Assembly: GCA_012064415.1 (NCBI GenBank)
Contig: SSNU01000147.1
Span: 8,117-72,116 of the forward strand
Source: Gyrodactylus bullatarudis
Lineage: Eukaryota > Platyhelminthes > Monogenea > Gyrodactylidea > Gyrodactylidae
Direction of reading: 5' to 3'
Length of the DNA stretch: 64,000 nucleotides
Shown: positions 34,223 to 46,900 of the stretch, piece after piece
Layout: each line of letters begins with the position of its first letter
How positions within the stretch are numbered: the stretch's first letter is position 1
Translations under genes and position numbers: made by a program
The notes under the pieces: model-generated
Database searches by the model: none
Seen by the model: the letters and a program-made list of their open reading frames with translations, nothing else
What the model was told of the DNA's origin: nothing

Positions 34223-34904
34223 CTTTACTTGGCAGATATTTGAACACCACAACAGTTCCTTTCACCAGACTTCTATTCACTCAACTGATTAGGAGGAAAG
34301 AATAAAAATTAGAATATAAATCTGTCTCTTTTAGATCTCAAAGGGTCTAGTTTTTTAACTTTTGAATGTAACAGGATTTAGACTTGATTAGAAAAAATTT
34401 CTCTGATGAAGTATTTTTCAGTATTCCCCAAAAAAAATATTTATTTCAATTGAGCTGCGGTACTGACAAAAGACAATTTTTACTGATAAAATTGAAATGA
34501 CTCTGTTGGTTATTTCTCTGTGATGTCAAGTGAGAGATTTAAAAAAATAATTAATCCATTCTGAGTAAATTAATCGCTATCATAAAATCTTTTCCAAATC
34601 TAGCAATAAATACTCTGAATGTATTTGAAAATTTGCATTTTTTATTGAGTCTGGAGACATAGAAGACAGTTTTATAATCGAATAACAATGATATCCACTC
34701 AAATAAATGTTTCTGAACTGTCCTTTATCATTTATTGACTAGTGACAAGAGCAATTGAGTTAAAGTTTGCTTATACGTTGTTTAGGAATCAAGTTTTTAT
34801 CAAGAGTTCGAATATGGTTGTATTCTGGAATGATTTTTGCAAAAAACTCAATATTTTTCTCTGGATAGTCAGGAACACAAATATTTTTCGGATCCAATTA
34901 TTTG

Positions 34905-35618
34905 ATAGAGGTTCACATCGCCGGACATTAAGTCCCGAGTGTAGAGATGAAATAGTCCGGTATATGTAGGTATATATAACAGAGGGGAAGGCGTTACGGA
35001 CTTTATTCAGACCCAAGATTTTAATAATTGTGTCTTAAAACTTAAAGTTAAACATCTCTGGTTCTAAAATTGATAATCAAAAAATTTAGATGTTAAATCA
35101 AAATAGATGTTAAATTTTATGCTCTACACGATGATATAATTTTTATTTTTCTAGCTACACATCAGAAGATTCCCAATTCATAGAATCAGGAATATTGCAA
35201 AAGAATATCTCTCAACAAGTTCTTTTGTGGCACACCTAGAAATCATGATACTGTCATTGATGAATGAGGAAGATTCTGACCTTAGGCAAATTGTTTTAGA
35301 TCATCTTCAAAATGCTTCGGCCAGCCTTTGTCCGTATCAAAAGCCAGCAATCAATTCTGAAGCCAATTATTACTCAGAATTGATTAATTTTAACCAGCCA
35401 CCCTTGTGTCCCCTCCACTTTGTGATGTAAACTTCTATGGACAGAGAGCCTTTTTTCCTGATTACCCTTCGAACACACAAGGCATTGAGAGACTCATCGG
35501 AGACATAAAAAATGCAACAGAAGGAATACGGAAATTCGAAAATTTGGCTCACAGCAAGTGTTGTTCCATTCCTGCACACATAAAAATTTTTGATCATGTT
35601 AATAGATTTGGAATTTGA
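34905..35618 (+). pseudogene. decayed protein-coding remnant of unknown, probably mobile, origin
   Basis: Frame 35406-35618 reads PPLCDVNFYGQRAFFPDYPS then NTQGIERLIGDIKNATEGI. It resembles a block I recall from repetitive invertebrate proteins of unknown function (FPxHTQxVERxVKLVTEAS). An upstream frame, 35227-35430, may be the same protein shifted. Not certain. Confidence 0.3.
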
Positions 35619-36569
35619 ATCATGATTTGATTTATTCTGTGAAGATTTAGGAAAAAACTTAGGATCATGAAACTTTTTGGATTGGTACCAAATGTTAAAA
35701 GATTATACTCTAGTAAATTTAAACAAAATTTGTTTACATTAGCCTTTTTTTGGAACAATCATTTAAATTTTATCAAATAATTTTGAAATTGAAAGATTAT
35801 AGAATCAGGATTCGATATTTTGATGTGAAATCAAGCAAAATCGAGAAAAAAAACTACGAGCTTTTGGAAAGCAAAAGAGACACGCGTTGATTTTTTCTCT
35901 AAGGACTTTTATCATCTACCTCTAACTGTCGTTGGAATAATTAATTCCGAAATCCTAAAGCCATCTGGTACTAATATTCTGTATCGTCAATTAACAAAGA
36001 ATTCAAAATTTGCCAAAGTAGTCATCCACTGAATTCCTCTATCATCACGAAGGGGAATGATAAAAAATTACAAAATTTTTTCTTGAAAATTGCGGGTTTT
36101 TGCTCAACCTCTATGATCAAATTTGAATTTTTTGTTTTGTTGAGGATCCAAAATATCGGGTTGCTTAAAATCTTCTTTAAATGTGGTCGTTGAACTGTAT
36201 TCTGCTGATGTGCATTAGGGTTGGTACCAAAAAAAACAAGAATTAGCTTCAGGTCTCAACTTATGCTATATTTAAAAATATTCATTTTGGTATACAAAAG
36301 TATAAGTCTAAGAAGAAGAAAAAACCTGTGAATAATACTGTAAAATTTCCTGAATAAAAATATTTATAGACTAGGTAGTGACAATTGGACTAAATGGTTG
36401 AGTTCTCGTCCGATATCCATTAAATCTATCGCTCGAGTATCTGGAAAGGCGAAATATTTATATGCTCCTTTTCTTGTTAATAATATAAAAAATTATCTAA
36501 AGCTTTCTATTTAAAGTTCTTAAAAAAATGGTTCGATAAAATTATTTGAGACATCAGTTATGAATCTTA

Positions 36570-36935
36570 AAAAATCTTACAAATTTTCGCTACCTCTGAA
36601 GAGGATTAATTTTACGTTTCTCAAAAAAGTGAAATAAGAAGAGTTATTAATTTCAATGTTCTTGAAGTTTTGAAAAATTAATGGATATCCCTGTAAACAT
36701 CTGAGTGCCGTGGCTAATAAGTTAGAAGTTTCCCTTGAAAATTATGTTCCAAATGAATACAAAGCAGCTTACTCGGAGATTATCATGCTCTGTTACGCCG
36801 AAAATCTGAAGGAGTCGGAACTTGAAGGTTACAAAATAAATAAAAAACGTAGATCATCATGGACAAGCCGTAAAAAATCAAGAGTCGAAATAAAGTTTAA
36901 TGAAATTTATTGTTTAAAAAAAATTATTTTAGACA
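36570..36935 (+). pseudogene. MULE-type SWIM remnant, copy 2
   Basis: Same sequence as 29645-29970, with the same internal stop and frameshift, plus about 22 bp that copy 1 lacks (36598-36620). It is flanked by a near-identical direct repeat containing GACATCAGTTATGAATCTT (36550-36568) and GACATCAGTTATAAATCTT (36931-36949). The shared lesions show that a dead copy was duplicated. Confidence 0.5.
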
Positions 36936-36959
36936 TCAGTTATAAATCTTTAAATTAAC

Positions 36960-39900
36960 TTGCGTTATTAAATTTTTTGGAAAAATATTATTCTGCTTTT
37001 AAGTAGTAACATTAAAATTTGTGATTTTAGCAACAATTTCAGGCTACTCGAAGTCATTATTCACAGGTTTTTCTTTTGCTTAAGCTGAAAAAATTAACAT
37101 CTACATTTGAGAAGACAATCTCCTTCAAGATTAGATTTCATAATCAATGAGCATCATTAACTTATAAGTAAGGGTTTTAAGTAGGGTTTTTTTTTTCTCT
37201 ATTATATTGATCAATTATCAAATTTAACTTTACGTGTTTTAATTTTTTCGATAAATCAAAATTTCATAACGAAATGATTTCAATTTAAGAGAGAATACAT
37301 CGAAATTTACATAGATTTTTTCGTTATGTAAATATTATTATTTACTCTCTAAAATACATATAGCAAGATGTATTCGACTTGTAATATTTGACAATTTCAT
37401 CAACAAAAATCACATTTTTCAGTTATCATTCTCGAAATTTATTCCCTACTATCTATATATGTAAATATAATGAAGATTGGATAATTAGAAAGTGAAAAAA
37501 TCTTCTCCTTCCTTCATACATCATTAGTGAGCTTGGTGAAGCTAACGTAGCAATTTTCCGGTCATTTTCTTACTACTTCTTTGCACTCTTGATTTTGAAT
37601 GTGAATTTTATCTATGAATGATGAGGAAATTTCTTGAGATGAAAATCGTAAAACACTGTAATCATCTCTTCTACACTGAATTTAATTCTATGGGGGATAT
37701 TGAATTAAATTAAGGAAAATTACTACAGAAAGTTGATTTGGAAGTAGTCCTACGATTAAATTAACTTGAGTAGAGAACTTTTGCATTTAGAAAGTATTAG
37801 CTTTACGTGAGCACTAAATAAAAGTTTCATTAGTGTTGGTTTTAAAACGTTGATAATTCGTCCGGATCAAGCTCTAGTCAAATATCAAATGACTAACTCA
37901 GAATGAAACTTTGAGGTTTGACTAGAGCTAGTATAAGTCTCATTAGAGACAAGCATCCCTCGCCGGTTCTAGATAAGGCTGATAGTTGGTTAATAAGGAG
38001 GCTTCTTCTTATTAACATAAACATTATCCGGGATCGTATGATAGCAAAAATAATTTATTTATCATAGATTAAATTTTGTTCTCGTTTATATTGAAACAAT
38101 TTTTTCTTGTTTGGTACTTCTTTGAGTGGGATAATATCTTTTGCAGGAACACTACAAAGCATTTGAAATCACACCCAAAATTTTAAACAAATCTAATGTA
38201 ACATTTGGATGAGAATTTGCAATAAAATGTTAGTAAAATTCTTTTGATTTATGTTCCATAAGAATAACGGGTTTTAATTTTGTATTTTATTGTTCTTTAG
38301 AAGTGTCAAATCTTCTGTATATTAAGTTTAAGTCTACTCAACTGAGCTTTACAAAAACTTGAAAAAAAAGTTATTCTCAAGAAAAGCGTGGAATTTTTTT
38401 CAAATTTACTAAGGGCTTTTTGAGTTTTTGACCTCGAATAGATACTTGAATGATGAATTATGAATTTTTAAATAATTTCATCAACCATAATCCTGATATA
38501 AAATATGAATTTATTGTAGAATATCACTTAAAATTAAATGTGTTTTAAATCATAAAAAAAGATGAATAAACATTAGAATAGGCCAAATTTTTCAACTTTT
38601 CCCAGCCATAATCTCATTTTGAAAGTAATCGAAAACTAAGATTTTTTTCCTTTAAAGCCATACGTTTTCAAGTTTGTTCTGATATACAAAATATCGATTG
38701 AAAATGACAATTTTTGAATACGCGCCAAGATTTTCTCAGTGAATTTTACTACGAGAAAGGACAAAATTAAGATTTTTTATAGAATAGAAATAGGGGTTAT
38801 AGTAAAAATTGAGTCTTTTTTCACATTTTGAAATAAATTCCTAGGAAATTAGGCGAATTATGATCAGAGCATGAATAATTTTCATTTTGATTTGTGTTTT
38901 TCTCGGTTAACCCTCGCCCTGGAAATGGGGTACATGCGGACCCCATTTGTATTGATTTAATGACATTTTTGATTAAGACATGGAACATTGTTCGGGGAAA
39001 ATAAAATTTTGTATTAACCTAACAAACATGTAAAATATATTTTCAGCTAAAGTATCATATTAAACTATAAGGCTATTATATTTAAGCTTTAATTTTTAGC
39101 TACAAATTTCAAGATTAGGTTCATTAAAAGAATCTTTAAAATACTATTTTAATTCTCTCAAATGTTACTGGAACTCGGTTTGAATATTAATATTATAAGC
39201 ATAAAAGAAATTGAATTTTGTATCTCATTTGAAAAAGTTTGAAAATTTTCAATGTATTTTCTTCAGTAAATTTAATTCTTTTCCAAGGTTACCCTATTCT
39301 AACTTGGGCATTTTATGAACAAAATGTAAAGATCAATAATTCCCTCATTTCGAATATATATATAAATTCTCTCTAGTGAGTGCATACTTTATTATCACCT
39401 CACATCATTCAAGATTAAGGGTAATATAGGGATATTTTCTTCGTTTACCTTCTAAGGTTAAGAAACATAAAAATGAAAAGAAGATGATCTCTCTTCCACT
39501 ATCGAACACCTAATAAAGTATATTGTTTTATTTTTTTGTAAAAAACACATAGAATTCTTCGTTTTCTTGCTTTTTTTATAACAATAACAAAAAATGCTTT
39601 CAATGTTCTTTAATAATAAGTACGCACTCCCTGTATGAAAATACAGGTGTTAAACTTGAATTCAGAAACGAAATTGCCATTGCGACATACAAGTTACAGG
39701 GAATCAATAAACAGAAAAAGAATTAGGCTAGGATAATTCTGTAGAGGTATTTGTTCTACGTTCTCACTCATTACAGATTTTACCAGACTTTTATTAATAA
39801 CGAGAATAGAAATGAAGTGGTATTGGTATTATATTTCGTGATAGGATATAAGTTTAAAGCTATTCAAAATTATTACAAATGGATTTACCCAAGTTTGTCT

Positions 39901-41186
39901 GGCATTCAATAATAATAAATATTTCTTTCGTATTAAAATATAACTCTTTTGGTTTTCTATAAATATTATAATCAAATATAACATACATATCAGTTACTTT
40001 CCACTCTTGATCAATTTCAATTTTTGAATTATGTTATATGAAATGAACATAAATAAATAATAATTAATATGTTTTATAAAATGCAATTGTTCTTTTTACA
40101 AGTTTACAAATTGTCTCTTTTTAATTAAGGATTTAGTTTTCTTTCGTCCAAATGTTTACAAATAAAAAACGTTTTGAAAATCATTATCAACTTTGGACAA
40201 GATCATTTATAATATTGCTTAAATTCTGTATTAAATGTATGAAAATATTCTTTATGACTTCATAGTTCATTATTCTTCAAGAGATTATCTTTTCATAGTG
40301 TTTTTATCAAGTTATTAAATAAGTATTCTGGTAAATTGTTCATGGCTAGAGTTTCAATGGGGAATAAGCATTTAGGGCGGATTAAAAAGAGATTAGAATT
40401 ACCACAGGGATTGTAGATCATTTGTGAGCGAGATCTCACAGATAACTATAGAATTTGGAATCAATTTTACCCATGGTCTTTTTTGATTGATCATTTTATA
40501 ACCCTATAACCAGAGAGATTATTATCAGAAGAATTGTTTAAACTCACACATGATGGCGTATTCTTTTTGACTTGAGATTTTTCAAATAAGAAAAGTTTAC
40601 TATTTTTACATCAAGAGTAATCAGTAGAGGCTCAAAAACCTTACAGTCAGTTGCGAAACTCATTGGCCACCCTTGTTCATGAAACTGCGATAAATTTTTC
40701 GATATATTTTTGGTCTATTCATGTTCTATTCCTACCTAAATACATTAAGTAACATGTAAAGCTTGTGAGATTAACGAAAAGTGGTGGTTGACTGATGAGC
40801 TATAGGAACATGAACAGATTTTACGGGAAGCTCTATCTTGCATCATAAATGCAATTTCTTTGATTTCAATAACATTAATTTTTAGGATAAAAAATCAATC
40901 TTTTTCAAGTTAAGGTCTTTAAAAAAGACTTTTGATTTTTTAATTAAAAACTAAATAATTATTCAGTTTTTATAAAACATTCTGATTACAATTTAAAATG
41001 ATATGAAATTAACTCGTAACCAATATCTTTGTTAGTTTTCGTAATCTGCGTGAAATTGATAGAAAAATTTGAGTTTTTAGATTTATTTTAGAAGACCAAA
41101 AAAAACCGGTGAATTTAAAGACCTTAAAATGAAAATAGACTAGACCAAGAAAAATTAATTATTCTAGAAAATTCTAAATCCTTGCA
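36960..41186. other. 4-kb stretch without a gene
   Basis: AT-rich. Contains a 12-bp-stem hairpin (37871-37882 with 37917-37928) and a TTAA-CCCTCGCCC end followed by a hairpin (38907-38948), which may be the end of a further piggyBac-like MITE. No exons seen. Confidence 0.4.
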
Positions 41187-41190
41187 TTAA

Positions 41191-41398
41191 CCCTTTCGGT
41201 GCCGATGGACATATATGTACATTTTCCAAAATTTTTAAACCATCATAACTCTACCAGTTTGATAGGTTTCTGGATCAATTAAAGTTTAAATTGAAGTCCA
41301 CAATGTGAACTTGTATTAGTAATATTTTTGGCCAAATAACCTGGTATCTTCAAAGCTAAATTTTGGTTTTTATAAAAATTGTCTCGGCACCGAAAGGG
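41191..41398. mobile_element. piggyBac-like MITE, family 1
   Basis: 208 bp with TTAA on both sides (41187-41190, 41399-41402) and inverted ends CCCTTTCGGTGCCGA / TCGGCACCGAAAGGG. TTAA target duplication and CCC-starting TIRs are the marks of piggyBac-like elements. A small palindrome (ACATATATGT) lies close to the left end. A second full copy is at 63549-63756, and a truncated one at 51714-51800. No transposase, so non-autonomous. Confidence 0.85.
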
Positions 41399-42149
41399 TT
41401 AAACAGTCTCTAAGAAAAATGTATTTTGAGGTCCTAGTAATCGGAAGTTATTCATGAAAGACCCTAAAAACTCAATCAATGAGAGACAGCAACAAAGTTT
41501 AAAAAGTAGTGTTAATTTTTATGTCAACCAGCTTCAAAATTAATATTCATCGTTTTATAAAAAGAGTTATTTCAAAATGTAATTCCTTGGAAATTCTTCA
41601 ATTCCACAAGTTTCATTTCTCGTATGTAATGAATATCGACCAGTTTCATTTGTTGTTGAAATTTTTTTGACAGGAAAATGAAATTTTCATGAGCGAAAAA
41701 AGAAGCACTTTAAGAATACAAATATCCAGAGTAAAAATTTATCTGAACACATTTTTTTAACTATTCACTCATTCTTGTTCTTTAGTTTATCTATCTTTTT
41801 ATTGTATTTGTCACAAAATTATTATAATAACAGCTCCCTTCAGTTTTACCAGCCTAATACATATCACACATTGTAAGCGTGTGAGGAAATTTCCTGTGCA
41901 ATGAAAAAATGACTCTCTAGTTCAGATTCCACATTTGTAGAGAAACAGAGGGGAAATCTTGATAATTGTCTTATTATTTCCGATGCAAAATTCATATTGT
42001 GGAAAGTTGCCAAAAAACTAGCTACACATCGAGAAGCAAGTAGAATATTTTGCTTAAAAATCCCAGCATCACCAAAAAAGTTCCTGAATGAGGAAGGTCG
42101 GACCTATTCATGAAGAAATTGAGTCAGCAGAGAAGTTCACCGTGATTAA

Positions 42150-42648
42150 CCCTTCATGTCCCATTGTTCCACCAGTGGAACAAAACTCTAATCTTTGTGT
42201 GTATAGATACGGCACTATTACATTAATTTGAATATTAATGCGTTCCATATTATCTAGGGAGAATTCGAATCTTTCAACTTTATTTCTCCCTTAAAATCCC
42301 TTATTAACCTTTTATGTCTCATTGTTCCACCAGTAGAACACAACTCTTTCTCGAGCGATAATTTTAACTGAAAAATGCCTAAAACACTTTGTTTACCCCT
42401 CACTAGAAAGGAAATTTATCAAGCTACAAAATTATGTATAATTCATAAAGATCGCTTTTCACTGATGCACACCATAGCTACTTAAAGAAGGTTTTAGAGC
42501 TAAAAATCCCAATTTTAACATCTATTATCTTTGAAATGATAAGTCGACTCGACTTACAAAAAGAAATTCAGAATCAGCGTAATTATTTTGGTTAGATTGC
42601 AAATTTTCACATTTGTGTGATGAAAAAAATAATTTGGGAAATGAAGGG
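42150..42648 (+). mobile_element. piggyBac-like MITE, family 2, with duplicated left end
   Basis: TTAA at 42146-42149 and 42649-42652; ends CCCTTCATGTCCC and GGGAAATGAAGGG. The subterminal palindrome GTTCCACCAGTGGAAC follows the left end. A second left end (TTAACCTTTTATGTCTCATT plus GTTCCACCAGTAGAAC) occurs inside at 42304. The reverse-complement relative is in the G-alpha-s intron at 20937-21421. Confidence 0.75.
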
Positions 42649-42652
42649 TTAA

Positions 42653-43952
42653 AGAAATCTTGATAATAAGCTTACTATCAGAATCTTCTTTTTGACAATG
42701 TTGAACGTTTCAAATTTGATTTTGCTCATGATCATTTATAAATTTTATAATTTTACTCTTAGAAAGATCTGAATTATTTTAAATTCAAATTCGTCTGCCT
42801 TTAAAAGGCAGCCTTTTCCTGAATTTATAATTCGAGCAGTTTTGAGAAATCTTGAAATTATTATCTTACTAGTATCTATTGTTTTAATATGGAAATTTTT
42901 TGTTGAATTGAAGAATATTTTCGAATGATAATTCTGTCAATCGAAGAAAAAATTTCAGATTTATCATTGTTTATGAGTATTCAGCTTTTATGGGGGATAA
43001 TAAAAGAGCCTAACCTTATACCAATATACGTTGAAGATGGAAATTTTTTTCAACACATTTACGATATTCACACTAAGACATGAGAAAGCATATTTTTGCC
43101 AAATAATGATGTTAATATCCTACATTTAACATTCAAGAGAGATTCAAAAGAATATCAACCTCTTTTAAGTTTAATAAATTCACGAATCTACTTCAAAGTA
43201 AACAGGTAAAATAATATTTTTAAATATAGATTCTCTCTTTTGACACAAAGTGTGTGATAGTTTATCAGTGATAATTTACAACTGATAGCGTCAGCAGATT
43301 ATTCTAACAATTAAAACGCTTGAATTATTCTTATTATTTTATATTCTTTAGCTTAATTTTCTTGACAAATCTAATTTAAATCTAATTTTGTTTCTCTGAA
43401 AACCATAAAAATATTTCAGAGCTTTAGCATTTTCTATTGAACCTGCTAATTCAGACGAGTGATATTAAAATTTCATCTACCTCATGCGTTCATAAACTAG
43501 ATTTCATTCTGAGCGATTTTTCTTCTTGACTTATTATGGTGATGAAAAGGGTTTGAAAATTTTCAATTTTCGTACCAATCTTTCTGATAAAAACTCTGAT
43601 CATTCGTATGATTCTCTTTTACTTCGTTCATGTTTAGGAATAAGCTTGTCAATAAGAAGAGCAGCCTGCCCTAATGGCCAGGATGATCCGGATATAGGAA
43701 GAAAATCGATATTTAAATTAAATAATTCTTTTTATTTTTTAGAAATTTAAATTAATAGAATAATTTTTTTCAATTTGGCTCACGAGTTTTTATTAACTTC
43801 TAATTCTTTAAATGGATAATTCTCAGTAATAATTCAGAATTGACTATAATTGAAATGGAATTGGAAATATCTTTTTTGAATGAATAGAAAGTTTGGAGCT
43901 TTTATGAATACTAAAAGTAAAGTAATGAAAAGTCTCTCTATTGGGTGGTAGA
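42653..43952. other. spacer upstream of the otopetrin 3' end
   Basis: AT-rich with no exon I can support. A 74-codon frame at 43526-43750 has no family signature. Confidence 0.4.
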
Positions 43953-46900
43953 CTATACCTTTGTCTCTTTATGCTTCTTTGCTTGAAAAGATGTAAAAGT
44001 TTTAGTTTTTAAACTTGGCCCAGAAAAATCGAGCGATGCCATGGAACTATTTGGGGAGGTATCCACAGCAACGGGACTTGATATTACATCGATGTTGATC
44101 CGATCAAATTTAAAATCATTAATTCTTTTTCTTTCATCATTATGCACTTTTTCTGATTGAGAATCAACATCGTGTTCTCCGCTTTTAAGTGTAAAAGAAT
44201 TACCGGTTGGTGTACTTTGTTGGTTAGAATCTTCTTCGGGTAAAGAGAAAAGAAAGCTAGCTGATTTTTTCTTTTGCATGTTTCCATCTAAGCTCAACGG
44301 GTTCAGTATCTTTGACAGGGCTTCTGAATCAGAAACTGTCGGAGCAACTGTTATAGCTGCTGTTGCTTGAACTGCTTCAAGCCAATCCTTGTCTTGCAAT
44401 TCATTGGCATTTCCAATGCTCGTTGTGGGTGAATTCTTTTTGAAAACCTCTGGAAAGGCACTAGTAAATCGTCTTTTTATCAATGCACCAGCGTCTGGGC
44501 CCGGATTTGTTCTGTGGACAACCATCTGGTGTGCAAGTTCCGCTGCTAGAACTCGATATTTTGCAGTTTCCATATTTCTCAACGTCCTTCGTCTGTTTTC
44601 TCCGTTCTTCTTGAAACTTTTCCTAAAGAAATTCGCATCATTTTTTCTTATTGGATCCAAGCTAGCAGAAATTGTCTTTATTGTTTTATGAACGGGGGTG
44701 TCTAAAAACTTTCGAGATAAACTTCTATTCTTTACCTCAGTGAAGCTAGTCTTTTTTCTCTGAGAATTCGGTAGTTCCTTTGTACAATCATCACTAAAGA
44801 GATTTAAATTTTCCGATTCGCATTTGTCATCATGGGATATCATTGTAAAGAAGAAATCTTTTTTTTCGAATTTATTCTCATTTTCTTGATTCAACGATAG
44901 ACTGTGATAGGGGAATGACCCTTGTTTAGTACGAAAGTCATCAGGACTGTCACAGCTGGTATAAGAGGTAGTATTACATTTTGGACAAATGTTGGTTGGA
45001 AGCGTCAAAAGTTCTGTGAATTGGCCAGATTCAAAGCGCCACATTTCTTCAAATCTCCTAGTCTAAAATAAAAATATTCATTTAATTTTCGAAGTTGATA
45101 GTCTTCGATCATGAATTTGCTCAATCAAATTGCCAAGTACACAAGAGACTATCGATATTTCTGGTTAAAATTGACATGATTGGCTCTGTTTCTAGGGAAA
45201 AGATTTCAAAAATAACCAGAAACGGGTTGTTGTAATTTTCCAAGTTTGAATGAATTTTTTTCTGTTACCCGATCAAGGTGAAAAATTCATTTAAATTTAG
45301 AAAATTACAATGTAAAAAACCTAGTTCTGCATCGAAAGGTGTTTAATTTAATGAGTTCGGATCCAAAATAGTGATCTCTGTTATACTAAGAGATAAGAGT
45401 TGAACTTGAAATAAGAAAGATAAAAGCATTCAAAGTGGATTCGTCTCATTACTCATTGGTATTAGTAAATATTTTAGTCAGTTCCTCTTATTTATTTTTT
45501 TAGAAAGTTCACTGTATTTCTCGAAATCTGAACGCGAAAAAATTATCAAATTTTCAGAATGTTTTTATTTCGATCTGATGAACACACTGTCAAAATTTCA
45601 TAGAGTGAACACTGTTCACTGAACAGGATAAAAGTATTATTTTGCTTGTGCAATTTACTACTTAAAAAAAAAATTTCTATATTATTATTTCGAAGATTTA
45701 AAAAAACTATTTGCTGAAGTTTTGGACTATCATCAGAAGAAGAATTTCGAATTTGGCCATTGAATTTAAGAGAAACTTGCAGTCTTCAAGAAAAAGTGAA
45801 ACATTTAGATTTTCTCGTGATAATTGAAAATTTCTACTGGTTCGATTCCCACAATAATGACGAATCCGAATTCCTCCTTCAATGATGGGAGAAAATTTTT
45901 GCATTAATTTGCTCTAAAATCTTAAAATTGATAAAAATTTTGAGCTCAAACGTTTAAATAGTGGGCATTTTCAGAATTCAAAAATTCACTTCATAGATTC
46001 CAAAAAATATTTGTTTTTTTTAAATAGTTAGATCTCGTCTTCAACTAGGTTTAGAAAAAGGTTTTTTTCAAACTCGAAAGAAAACTCTTTTCTTATTAAT
46101 TGAGCAACAATTTTTTCGCTCTCATTCTTTATCAAAAATGTGTTTGTATTACACTGATGATTATGTCCGAAATAGAGACCATTTCTGTGAAAAACTTGGC
46201 ATTCCCTTCTTCTTTTTGCATAGATCGGGAAGCTAACTATAAATTTGTTACCAACAGTCATTAGAGCATTTACAGAATACACAGATGAATAAACTCTTTT
46301 GGTCGTCTGTACAGAGCAGGTGCACAAACTGAATTTTATTTATTGTTCTCTTTATTTAGAATGATTCGAATCTTACTTACTTCTTCTTCATATAGTTTTG
46401 TAAAACATTGTGATAGGCATACAGTACAATGATAGCGATAGAATAAATTCAATGGCAAGGAAATCACTATCAAGATTCTGCTCATTACCAATTCCTGGTG
46501 GATGTCGTTGAAAATATCACCTCTTTTCATCTATAAACAATAAAATTTTTGACTATAAATTATTTTATGTGAAAGAGATTAACTTGTACGGCAAGTATGA
46601 ATATAGTTAAAAAATGCTGAAAAATCATAACATAAAGCTAGTTAATATGAAGATGGGAGTTTATGGTTTTAACAAAATTCTCATTTTTTCACCAAAAAAT
46701 CGAATTTGATCAAGATCTTTTGGAATCTAGATCATGGTTCACAATAAGACGAAAAAACCGATTATCATCATAAAAATTTTGATTCATCATTTTTCAGGGA
46801 TCTTGAGTTATCAAAATTTCATCGACTTTCAAGTAGGGAAAATGGTCAGAAAATCAATATTCAATTTTGACGCGATCATGGGTTGATTTTCAAAATCAGA

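Noticed and set aside
43526..43750. 74-codon + strand frame
   Set aside because: No recognisable domain and no splice partners; chance length in AT-rich DNA.
46028..46327. 99-codon - strand frame between otopetrin exons
   Set aside because: No otopetrin motif and the flanking exons join in phase without it, so it is taken as intron.
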